Shown one piece after another: positions 35,086 through 46,874 of a DNA stretch of 64,000 nucleotides. The notes under the pieces were generated by a model. The model was not told the origin of the DNA, searched no databases, and saw only the letters and a program-made list of their open reading frames with translations. The translations under genes and the position numbers were made by a program. Within the stretch, counting starts at the first letter, position 1. Each line of letters starts with the position of its first letter. The DNA lies in NCBI GenBank assembly GCA_036245525.1, contig BTPG01000001.1, forward strand, positions 218,950,299-219,014,298. Reading direction: 5' to 3'. Source of the DNA: Semisulcospira habei (Eukaryota > Mollusca > Gastropoda > Semisulcospiridae).

Positions 35086-35509
35086 TGGCAGAGTTAAACC
35101 TCTTTTGCATCCTCACGTTGAGGTTGTCAGCGCCCTGTAAGTCTGTGGAGTTGCGCGTGGGGGAGGGGGGGGGGGGGGGGAGGGGGGAGGCATCACATGT
35201 CTGATGATTAGCCACAGCTGTTTTGGCCTTTCCCAGACCTTGACCCCAATGTGAGCCAAATAATCAGAACTGATCACCGACTGTCGGAACACACTAAACG
35301 AGGCACCGCTTCCTATGTTGTGCGGCTCGTTGTAAGGTCTTATGGCGTCCCTTGTGTACAGGCCCTTTTTGTGGAAATAGGTATATAGTCGTGTGAGCCC
35401 ATTGAAGCTGTAGTCGCTCATAAGAATAAGTGTGAGAATCGGTCTGTGACTTGTGCTTGGAGGAAATGTCACGTCACAACTATACAGGCGGAGTGACCCC
35501 CACCCACCC

Positions 35510-35511
<2 letters not shown>

Positions 35512-35600
<89 letters not shown>

Positions 35601-35618
35601 CTCTCTCTCTCTCTCTCA
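35512..35618. repeat. (CT)n microsatellite
   Basis: CT run with two CTAT interruptions. Confidence 0.95.
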
Positions 35619-36200
35619 ATAAAGATTCATCATCATCTCTCTCTCTCGTCCCGCTAGCACACCGTGCAAGTCCAACGACGAACAATCTGTACGACATATT
35701 TAAAACGAGTCTATCTTACTTGGGAGCCATATTGTGGAACTCAATACCAGCAGATTTTTGCTGCCGCCCCATCCCTGTCTATATTCAGGACCCGTCTAGC
35801 ACAGCACCTAAATAAGCTATGAGCACCTAATGTCATGTTTTTACGGTCACAAACTCTCAGTGAACTCTCGCCCTGACTAAAAGCCCACTGTACCATTGCG
35901 GCCTGTTTTCTTCTCAATATCTGGACTCTTGATTTGCCTTTACAGTAAGAACAGCGGTGTCAGTTTGTTCCTACACCCGCGAGCGCATGAGTGTGTGCGT
36001 GCGTGCGTGTGCGCGTGCGTATATGATGGGTTGAATGAGTGTGTAACCTGATTTTTTAATTTTTTTTAATTTCTCATATCATTTTTGTTTGTTTGTTTCT
36101 AGTACTATTGATTTGATACGTATGCACATTTATATGAATATGTAACTGTAGTCTTATATCCTGTTCATATGTGTATCTTTCTGTACTGTTAGGCCTTTTG

Positions 36201-36203
<3 letters not shown>

Positions 36204-36283
<80 letters not shown>
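36204..36283. repeat. (GT)n microsatellite
   Basis: Uninterrupted GT run. Confidence 0.95.
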
Positions 36284-36286
<3 letters not shown>

Positions 36287-36383
36287 TACTATTATATTTG
36301 TTGTAGTGTGTAGCAAGAACAAGATTGAAAATAGGTCTGTGACCTAATCTTTTTATCCTTGTAAAATAAAGTTTCATTTCAAT

Positions 36384-36494
<111 letters not shown>

Positions 36495-36712
36495 ACACGC
36501 GCACGCACGCACGTCATAACTGCGGTATTTAGCAGAGTGCAGATTGCTGTTTCTAGACAGACCTAAGCTCTCACTATTCCCACACGCAAACCCAACCCAT
36601 CTCATTACCGAAGTAGACCGGAATAAAAATAATAAATCAGCAATAAAGTAAACTAGATGAAATTCTCCGTTTGTAGAGTAGAAAATCACAGCTGTTAAGC
36701 CAATCGTAACCT

Positions 36713-36778
36713 GCAAGAGGCATCGATTCCTGTGAGTTCCTGCAACTGCAGGGGCTCGTGCGATTTTGTGCCTCTTGC
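36713..36778. repeat. PalA hairpin
   Basis: CCTGCAACTGCAGG core; the middle stem is less well paired. Confidence 0.85.
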
Positions 36779-37456
36779 AGATGCAGGGTGCTGGACTCGG
36801 TGACATTTTTAATTTGTGACTGCCCTGGAGTCGTGATATTTGTTTTGCTTGCTTTCGGGTGGGGTGGGATGGCGGGTGTTTGTTTGGCTGTGTTTTTACG
36901 CTTCAATTGCGGCCAGATGTTGAGAAGATAGTTGGTGCTCTCGCTTTGCTAAGCGGAGTTCTGTCGGCCAGTATGTGCTTGAGGGCAGAATTCGGTTCCC
37001 TACACAGCCCATTACCACATTGAGGCCCACAGGTCAGAATTCCGGCACACTTTACGAGTTCTCCTCTGAAGCCTATGTAAACTATACACATGTTCAGGCG
37101 ACACCTTCGTCTTGATAGTTTACGGGTGGTGCCGCATGGCACTGGTGCTGATGCTCCATAAATGACAACAATTATCTGAGAATTATTTTCTACAGAAGCG
37201 GTTGACTGGGCCACAGTCGGCACCTGTGTCAGAGATGTTTGCACGTGGTTATTAACTAACAAGGACAAACGATTCGGATGTAAAACAAAAGCCACTCGCA
37301 CCACCCACGCCAGTATGTTTCGCATTCCCACTTCCTGCTTTTCAGAAGAGGTTTCCTCAGGAACTGGGTGCTCTAAATTGAAGTTCGTTTTTCTGTCGCC
37401 TCGAATGGCATTCGCGACTGGAAATCTGGTAACGGTATCACAACACTTTTACATCT

Positions 37457-37516
37457 GCAAGTAGATTCTCATGAACCCCTGCAACTGCAGGGGCTCATGA
37501 GAATCTATGCCTCTTG
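37457..37516. repeat. PalA hairpin, short left arm
   Basis: Perfect inner and middle stems; the left arm has lost several bases between GCAAG and TAGAT. Confidence 0.9.
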
Positions 37517-37813
37517 TTAGTAGTCATCGAATCCAGTTTCTCATTGGAATCTCCACGCAAGTTGTGTGGAAGTGTGGTAACGTTGTCAGGGGGCGAACGC
37601 CGTGCTTTTGGCAAGGTTAACACATGTTAGCTTACAAGCCTTCTCACATGCTCTCTTACTGTGTTAAGGGCTCTCGCATGCGAAAACAATATCGGTTCCG
37701 CGGGAGGTGTTTGTAATGGCTCATGCTGTTCTGCTTTTCTGGAATCGGAGTAGGCGAGAGAATCGTTAACGACTGAAAGGTTGGGGTGAGAGAGGTGGAG
37801 GGGGCTAGGGGTA

Positions 37814-38473
<660 letters not shown>

Positions 38474-38889
38474 GGTCAAGCTGAGGTCTTTGAACAGAAA
38501 CTGTTTGCATCCGTGATCCTGCTGTAGCCAGACTGACCGAGCAGACGAGCTATTCCAGGTAATGCACGCATACCAACCATCAAATACAGAAGAACTAAAA
38601 TCAGACTTACTTTTTGTTGTTGTTGTTGTTGAAAACACAAGTTACAGCTAAATGTGTTTAGTCACGACGGGAAGCAGTATTTCAGGAAAACAAAAGGGAG
38701 CTCACTGGACTCTCGCCTCGCAATTAAAATCACCTTTACCCAGCCTTGCACACAGTGCAGAGCGGGGGGACAGCATTGGTGTAGGAACATCTGTTCCATC
38801 GATTTCTGGTTGCCAATTTTGTCCGCAGCTTTGGACAGGGAAGTAGACACTAACCAGAACCAGGACAGGAAGACCAGACTTTTTATTCT

Positions 38890-38955
38890 GCAAGAGGCAT
38901 AGATATTCATGAGCCCGTGCAGCTTTCAGGGCCACATGAACATATTTGCCGTTTG
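38890..38955. repeat. PalA hairpin
   Basis: Left arm consensus-like, right arm ends TTGCCGTTTGC. Confidence 0.8.
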
Positions 38956-39082
38956 CTGGCATGGGCCAGTCTTATTTGTCATCTTTGCTCTTCATACTGA
39001 ACAAATCACTAGTGTGTTGGTGTTCAAGTTTCCACTTTGCCCCCGAAATAGGTAATGGTCAAAATAACATGATGAGAGTATG

Positions 39083-39134
39083 CTTGAACCTTGCGGCCTA
39101 TGGCCGTAAGGCCCAAAATCACAGGTCAGCACAC
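39083..39134. repeat. PalB hairpin, left arm truncated
   Basis: Starts at GAACCTTGCGGCC; the right arm is complete to CAGCACACA. Confidence 0.82.
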
Positions 39135-39510
39135 ATCTAAGACTGAGGAAAGAATGCCAGGAACGTAGATATCGCAATCGATACAGATCAAAGACAGCAC
39201 AGGCCAACAGCAGTAGGCGCCCAGAGATCAGCTCCGTGTCTGCATCAACAGTGCATCAACTCGGATCAAGCGGTCGCAGTTCTCGTCAGTCGTAGCCTCA
39301 GCACCCCCATCGTCTCCTTGGTCTGAGAGATAGAGAGGAAGTTGTGTTGTGTGCACACTGATGTATGATGCATTGTGAAAACAGGTGGGTTTTTTTTTTT
39401 AAAAAAAGACACAGGGAGGGGATCCACGCTCATTTTTTTAAGCTGAATTTTCTAGATACGTGAGACACTGAGACATAAGGACGCGGCTGATGGCGCAAGC
39501 ATAAGTAAAT

Positions 39511-39579
39511 GTGTGTTGGTCGGTGATTTTCGACCTAACGGCTGGAAGCTGTTAAGTCGAAAATTACAGACCAGCGCAC
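39511..39579. repeat. PalB hairpin with two paired changes
   Basis: Left arm TTTTCGACCTAACGG; right arm TTAAGTCGAAAA. Both the C/G and the A/T differences from consensus occur on both arms. Confidence 0.92.
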
Positions 39580-39702
39580 AAACAATGACAAGCGGGTGAT
39601 TGTGTAACAAAAGGTTTGCCGAACAGTGACGCAAGCATTGATGATGTGACTATGCGAGGGTCGACAAATGCCGTCTCAGGTTACAGACCAACGAACAACG
39701 TC

Positions 39703-39770
39703 TGCAAGATGCATACATCCTCATGAGGCCCCGCGGGCTGCTGGGGCTCATGGGTATCTGTGTCTCTTGC
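39703..39770. repeat. PalA hairpin
   Basis: CATCCTCATGAGGCCCCGC against the CTGGGGCTCATGGGTATC arm; moderate mismatches. Confidence 0.85.
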
Positions 39771-40799
39771 GGACTCGCCTTGCAAAGGTCGTCAGGAGTT
39801 TAAAGTTTATTTTCTGTTTCTATTCACATTTTGCTGCTTCCCTAAGCGTAGGGTGTCGTCTGCTGTTTGCTCTGCAGTGACACAATGGATTGTGAATTCA
39901 TGAGCGCATTTGTCATTTGTTGATCTTTGGATGGTCTCTGGTTTCGAATCGTAGAGCAAAAGCGTTCACTTCGAAATCCTGCTTCTTTGATCGGCGGTTA
40001 GAGCAAATAGTTAGGGTGTGAGGTTTTGAGGGTTAGTGTGTGCTGAACATGACTGTTGTAAAAGTTTGTTAACGCGGTTCGAAAGATCGAGGGTGCACTG
40101 CAGCACATAATCATTACTCTTACCTGCATTGGCCTATTCAGACTTGCACTAAATTTCAAGTTGAACGCACTTACAGTCAATGCAAATATTAAGTTGGGCA
40201 TAAAAGATTAAACCCTTTTGATTTGAAGCTCAAAACTCTTTTCATTTGATGGTAACAAGAAGTTTCACCTGCGTTCGTATTTTAATTGTAAAAAGAACAT
40301 TAATTGTCTTAATAATATTATGTTATTCATATTATGGTAAAATCATTGAAACTGTTAATTTCGTCATCAAAGACTTACTTGTTTAGAAAATATTGAGAAT
40401 ATGTTGTCAGATAACAATTTTCTCAATGAATTGACAATCACAAGAAGAGTGTGGAGTTTTGATTACAACTTTCTCAATGATTTAACGTGAAAAATGAAAT
40501 AAACAATAAAAAGGTGCATTATGCATATTGCACTCGTATCCAAAGAAAATGACATTTAATATTGTTACACGCATGCACGACTCCTCAGCACCTTACGCCC
40601 GGTTCCTAGCCATTACTGATTTTCCATCCAATCTTCTGCTCATTACCTTGTCAAAACTGTGAAATCCATCCCCTTTTTTACGATCCTCACCAGCCTTTAT
40701 ACGGAGTTTTAAGCCCTCACTCCCATCGCCCAAAAATGATCTCTCAGAAACCAGCGCATTTTCTCCACCGTGTAGTGACGGTGAATAAAGTGAGACACT

Positions 40800-40836
40800 T
40801 AAGAGGCATAGATCCTCATGAGCCCCCGCCTCTTGC
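40800..40836. repeat. PalA remnant with the hairpin top deleted
   Basis: The left arm up to CCCCCGC runs directly into CCTCTTGC, the far end of the right arm, as if the palindrome suffered an internal deletion. Confidence 0.8.
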
Positions 40837-41079
40837 ATTTGGGTGCTGTTGTTTTTTCTCCGGCATTGAAGCGGTGAAGCCTTTCTTTGGAGCTCGGTTC
40901 GCTTTCCACCCAAGTCGCGAGGAAGCCGGCCGGTCGACGCGATCTCATTACAGGCATTCATAGAAGGATTAAGTCAAGATTTGATTGATCTTTCCTCAGA
41001 ACGAAAAAATGATTGCAAAATCAACTCTCACCATGCGGCTCGTGAGTCACCGCTTGAGAAGTCACAGTGGCTGAGAAAA

Positions 41080-41186
41080 ATGAAAAGTCAAGGTTGAGGA
41101 AAAATGAAAAGTCAAGGTTGAGGAAAAATGAAAAGTCAAGGTTGAGGAAAAATGAAAAGTCAAGGTTGAGGAAAAATGAAAAGTCG
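41080..41186. repeat. 24-bp tandem repeat
   Basis: AAAAATGAAAAGTCAAGGTT plus GAGG, about four and a half nearly identical units. Confidence 0.93.
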
Positions 41187-41347
41187 GAGGCTGGGGAAAA
41201 AAGAATTTTTTTAGTGATTGCCTTCGTCCGAGGCCCAGCGATGTAAATAAATGATAACTGATCACTTAAAAAATGTGATGTCCCGTGATTTTGGATATTA
41301 ATGTTAGAGCTATGAGGTCAGGAATCCCAAACCGACGCACAATTACA

Positions 41348-41412
41348 GCAAGATGCATAGATTTTCATGAGCCCTGCAGCTGCATGGGCTCATGAAAATC
41401 TGTGCCTCTTGC
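41348..41412. repeat. PalA hairpin, strong
   Basis: TTTTCATGAG/CTCATGAAAA variant, like the copy at 27,253, with a GCAGCTGC centre. Confidence 0.92.
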
Positions 41413-42240
41413 AGATTGAACTTTGCAGTGAATCTATTACTTTTAGGGGTGAAACATGCCCATGAAAATCTATACATACCATTACCTCATGCGTGGGCTC
41501 CTGAGCATCTATACTTCTTAGTAATGAGGTTTTCTACAAGGGTCGTGAGAATTCATTCCTCTTGCAGATGTAAAGGGTCTGGTTGGAAGCTTTTCGTTTG
41601 AAACGAGCTCCATTCCGTGGCCAAGTCAGTCCAACTATTCGAACCGCCCAGCCCATCTTTTCCACGGCCTGATCCAACATTTGAAGCCGTAGTGGCGCTG
41701 ATTTAAAGACACTTGGATTTCAGCCTTGACTGATTTGATTGGCACGTTTGCTCATCGCTATGGCAGGGAACTAAATTAAAACTGCACTTTTTCCAAGACT
41801 GACTGCCCCCCCCCCCCCCCCCCCCCCGATCCGAATGAACCGTAATCCGCTGATGGACGGGGAAAAAACATTAGAAGCGGGTGTGGCGGTAACGAGGTGG
41901 AGTGGGTGCCTAAGACTACAGTGTGTGTGTGTGTGCGCGCGCGCTTGCGTGCTTGCGTGCGTGTGTGTGTGTGTGTGTTTTGGGACTATTGGATAGTGTT
42001 AGAACGTATATCACTGACTATGATGTCTTTTCAGCTAGTCCGCTTTGTTGTAGAGACACCGATGTAACTGTCACTGCTAATTTGAATTGTTTACGCCGGA
42101 GAGAACAGTCATTAGGCTCTGTGACTCCTGCTGAGTGATGGAAGGGATTCTGTGAAAATCTCGAACTAGAAAGATGCGTCGGGCTGGGACAGGAGATAAA
42201 GAGAGCGATGGGGAGAGAGGGAGTTTGACTGAAGTGGACA

Positions 42241-42307
42241 TGTCTGCTGGTCTGTGATTTTGGACCTTACGACTGAAAGCCGTAAGTCCAAAATCACAGA
42301 GCAGCAC
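42241..42307. repeat. PalB hairpin, strong
   Basis: One base missing in the right arm (GTAAGTCC); otherwise consensus. Confidence 0.92.
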
Positions 42308-42641
42308 AAGCACGGCTTCAGTGATCCGTTTGTCACGCTTTTCGCGAGAATTATGACAGGGGAGGGTGGAGGGGGTGGTGTAATAAACGGCCGAGAGGGG
42401 TTAGGGTCTGATGCTGTCTCATTTATTGTCTGCAACCCATCTCTGCAGATTCGTGCTTCAGTTTCACAAAACTGCCCCTTTGTCATGTTTTGAGTGATGT
42501 TGGGGTTCCAGGGTCAACACAGTGCAAGGAAAAGATGTCTGATTTTTCCTCCCACCTTTTTTACACTTCTGCTGTGTAGATTGAGAATGCTTGAACTTTA
42601 AACTACAGCATCAGGAGTTTGGGTAATGCTTGGTGAGGTTT

Positions 42642-42707
42642 ACAAGAGGCGTAGATCCTCATGAGCTCCCGCAGGTGCGGGAGATCATGAGGATCTATGC
42701 CTCTTGC
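42642..42707. repeat. PalA hairpin with paired changes
   Basis: Inner stem CTCCCGC/GCGGGAG instead of CCCCCGC/GCGGGGG; both arms changed. Confidence 0.92.
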
Positions 42708-43303
42708 TGATGGGGTCAGTGTGAAGTGACACATAACGCTTAGAGTTTCCAAGACAATCTTGCAAAGTGCATGGATGAACTTACGGCAGACGGGTTTATA
42801 GCCCGGACGTTTGTCAGCTAAGGGGAAGTAATACAGCTAAGTGGCTGGGCGGCAGTGATGCTAAGTCTTGGCCTGAGCATTGTTACGTCCCTTGGTTTGT
42901 AGTTACTTTGCACGAAGACATGTACGGGTCTGGCTAGTCCGATGCATGTGGCAAATGAGTCACAAGTCAAAAAGTTTCCTGTCTCAGCATAACTTTGTGG
43001 GTTTTTTTTTTTAATCTTCTGTCAGTCTGTCTATCTGTCTTTCTCTCTTTGCGTATGTGCGTCTTTTCCATGGTTCGGTTATATTTCCTCCCTAAGTAAT
43101 ATGTTTCTTACTGACTTTCTTACCTTTCTGAGTTCCCCCGGTCTTCGATTATCTGTCTCTCATATTGACAACAAATAAATTCCCGATTTCTCAGTCGTCA
43201 GATGGATGCATTTTATTTCAGCGAAATCTTTCTGTAATGACGATGATAATAATATATTAAGAAGAACAATGATATTAACAATGGTTTTTTTGTGTGTGTG
43301 CAG

Positions 43304-43385
43304 GTGAGCGCAGAGACGATGAAAGGCTGGGGTGAATACAGTGATCCGCTAGAGGTCGCCACTGGTCAGAACGGCCAATACCGAG
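43304..43385 (+). CDS. Eph: Eph exon: end of a fibronectin III domain
   Basis: Encodes [20 protein letters not shown] and a short tail, matching the last strand of the second FN3 domain of Eph receptors. The acceptor is a T/GT-rich tract ending CAG; the donor is GTATGG. A second donor, GTACAT, 12 bases downstream keeps the same phase. The exon ends one base into a codon. Phase 0 at its start is assumed, and makes the total coding length a multiple of three. Confidence 0.85.
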
Positions 43386-46300
43386 GTATGGACAAAGGTA
43401 CATACATACACCTCGTCTTCTTCCGCACACACGAAGTACAATAACTCGGTACACTTCACGTGACACTTGCACGTTTAACCCATTCACTGCCGGAGGTAAT
43501 TTAATGCTAGAGAGCCCCAGCCGTCCAAGGACATGGATACCAAGTGTTTTCAGCAGGAGGTACAGATCCTCACGCGCCCCCGCAAATGCGGGAGCTCGTG
43601 AGGATCTATGCCTCTTGGAGTTATGTTGTGTCCACACTTTCTCAGCAGTGATGTGGTTAATAACGTTTGAGTGAACGGGCAGTCATTGATTGAAATTTGT
43701 ACTCATTTGTTTGTAACATTTTCACGCACTGAACTAAAGAAATGTCTGTGATTTTGGACCTTACGACTCATAATAACAGAGCAGCGCACGTTAATTGTTT
43801 CTTCATAATACATTCCCATTGTCACTCGTACACAACAATGTTATGGGGGTGCGGGTGAGATCTCTCGATGAAGAAAACATGCTTGCCATTTTACAAAGTG
43901 TTGAAATTAAGACAATGTCAGCTTAAAGTCAAGTGAAGCGAATGTAGGATTGATGTAGTATCTTATTAGGACTGATGTATCTTATTAGGATTGGTGTCGT
44001 ATCTTTTATTAGGATTGATGTCGTATCTTTTATTAGGATTGATGTCGTATCTTTTTATAACTGGCGTTTTTCTGTGTTTATTTCGATTCCTGTTGACCCA
44101 ACAAAAGTTGTTTATGTGCCTTTTTTGCACGTGCTTGTGATAACAATGCCAATTTGGTTCCTCTCCCCCCCCCCCCCAATCCTCCCCCTCCCCGCCCCCC
44201 CCTTCCCCCCCCCCCCCATTTCTTGGCGTTGTTTACCGCATTTATTTTTGTTTTGTGACGTTTTGTGTAATGTTTCGTGTCTGGGGTTGGTGTTGTGAAG
44301 ATTCATTTTTCACTAACTGTTGAGTCTGTAGATGATAACAGCCGTTTAAGCGTGAAAAAAGCATGCAGGCTGTTCACTGTTGGGTGTACCCCTAATTTGC
44401 CCCTCGCCCAAAGCTTGCTTAGTTGCACGAAACACAAAGAAGCTTGTAGTTCCAGCAGAACCTAAGCATGGTCCCACATTTTGAAGAACATGGACTTATT
44501 TCAGCAAGAGGCACAGATCCTCATGAACTCCGCAGTTGGGGGCTGATGAGGATCTTTGCCTCTTGCAGATGGAGGTTTGACTGTTGTTCTATCTAAAACT
44601 AAGCATGATCCCAGTCCCTCTGTCCACGCCTAATTTCCAGTCAATTTGACGGACACTTTGATTTGTGTTTTTCAGCGAGCACTCCTAATTACAACGCACG
44701 CTTTCCTAAACAGAACGAAGAAGGTATGGGTCTTGCTGGGATTTTGTGTTTAGTATCGTAGTTTTACCGAATACCCCCACCCCACCCCGCCCCGCCCCAC
44801 ACCGCCCCGCCCCGCACCGCCCCGCTTCCCACCCCCGTCCCCTTTTAGGAAGACAATGAAAGAAAGACACAGAAAAGGAAAAAAGTTTCATGTTAACTTC
44901 TCTTTTTTTGTCGCAGTCGCTGCAGTTCGGTTTGCCGTGGGATTTTTTTCCCCACTTTTAGCTTTGTTTTAGGCTAGGTCCTCTAGATATATCCTATAAT
45001 TTGGATAATAATATTTAAAATTGTCCACTGATTTGTTCTCTGCATCTCTCGTAGTTAGTACGTTTGATGCACATGGCACACAAACGGAAACCACACATTC
45101 CCACCAATATTCCTTCTTTTTTTTTGTCAGACCTGACCCCCCCACCCCCCGATTTTTAAAAAATATTTGTTATCGTACTTTGGACATATTTTGTACGCTG
45201 GGGTTTAAATTTCACTATTTAGTGTCAACACCTACTTTCTTTACTATCGTAGTTGTATCCCATCTTGTATAATCTGAATCTGACAGTTGCCCGTGTTACT
45301 ATCGTAGTTGTATCCCATCTTTTATAATCTGAATCTTGACATTTGCCCGTGTTACTATCGTAGTTGTATCCCATCTGGTATAATCTGAATCTGACAGTTG
45401 CCCGTGTATGACTGGGCATCACTTCTCTATGTATTCGTCTGTTTTGTGTCTCTTTTCTTTGGTGTCTCTTTTCTCTGGTTTAATATGTTTTGTTTTTGTA
45501 TCTGTGTGTTCATTTTGCACTTGTTTTAACTTATCCGAGACATGCCGTATCCGGTTACGCGGCTTTATGCCGCGTAACCGGATGCGGCAGGGCTCGAATG
45601 TTTTTGGCCTACAAATAGCAATATCAATTAGAGCATTTCTCTTTCTTTCGTTCAATCTTTAAACTTTTTCATTGCTGAAATACACAAGAAAAACTCACCT
45701 GCTTTTTTTTTTTTAAGCACTTTGTTGTGTCGCGTATAATTTTAATTTGAATATATTTTGACAGTCGGGTTTTTATTTGAATATTTTTGTGCGATTAATA
45801 TGAGGCCTTACCTGTTCTTTATCTTTTTCAGCCAGCACACCTATTGGCATAGTGGCAGGTTCCATCGTGGCTGTCTTGCTGTGTATGGCCATCGCTACCA
45901 TCATGATCATTATTCTGCTGCGAAGGTCAGTTTCGCTTCCTGATGGTTATTTTATGTTGTATTTGTCAAGGGGGGGGGGGGGGTTCTTTGTTTTCTTTGT
46001 TTTTGTTTGTTTTGTTTTTTGTTTCGTTTTGTTGGGTTTTTTTTTTTTTAAAGTAATGATTAAACTCGACTGTCTTATTGTTTCCGTTTCTGAATGAAAT
46101 TGAAAATTGATTTTTTTTTTATCTGTGGCTTGCCTGTGTGCTAGTCTGTGATTTTGGACCTATCGGCTCTAGGCCGTAAGGTTCCGAATCACACACACAC
46201 AATGATGACCATGCATACTTTTGTTTTGTAATTGTAAACATTTATTTTTTTAGAATCCGTAATACTAATAGAAACATCTAGTCTTCAGATTAGTTTTGAT

Positions 46301-46776
46301 CTTGAAAAATGTAAGTGAGTTAATAAGTCCAGGATACAACCAGCAAAAGGCATAGATTCTCATGAGCCGCTGCAACAGCAGGGGCTCATAAGAATCTATG
46401 TCTTTTGCAGAGCGAACGAGCTGATTGTACGATAGACCATCATAAACAGGTTTTTTATTTGATGTGTTTGATAAGCTGACAGTTAAACTTGCTTGTAACT
46501 TGATTTGACAGAAATCGTCAGAACTGCAATGAGAAGAAGGAATGTGAGCCCCCTTACAGCCATGGTGAGTACAGAGGATTTCCTCTCTTTGAAAAATGTC
46601 TGTTTAACATAACATACAAAGATGACTGAAGTGTTTTGATGAACATTTGTGTGGTCCCTCTCTCATGTGCCAAGCCCCTTCCTCCTATCAGCTTAAACAA
46701 ACACTCTGGCTTATTTGTATGCTGGTCTGTGATTTTGGATCTTTTAAGGCCGTAAGGTCCAAAATCACAGACAAGC

Positions 46777-46874
<98 letters not shown>

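Noticed and set aside
36903..37331. 142-codon minus-strand frame with a cysteine cluster
   Set aside because: The cysteines (CAGILTCGPQCGNGLC) do not fit a family I know, and a PalC-like fragment lies inside it.
45852..46097. Extended frame continuing the Eph transmembrane exon
   Set aside because: Runs past a good GTCAGT donor into intron homopolymers; the spliced reading gives the conserved Eph frame instead.
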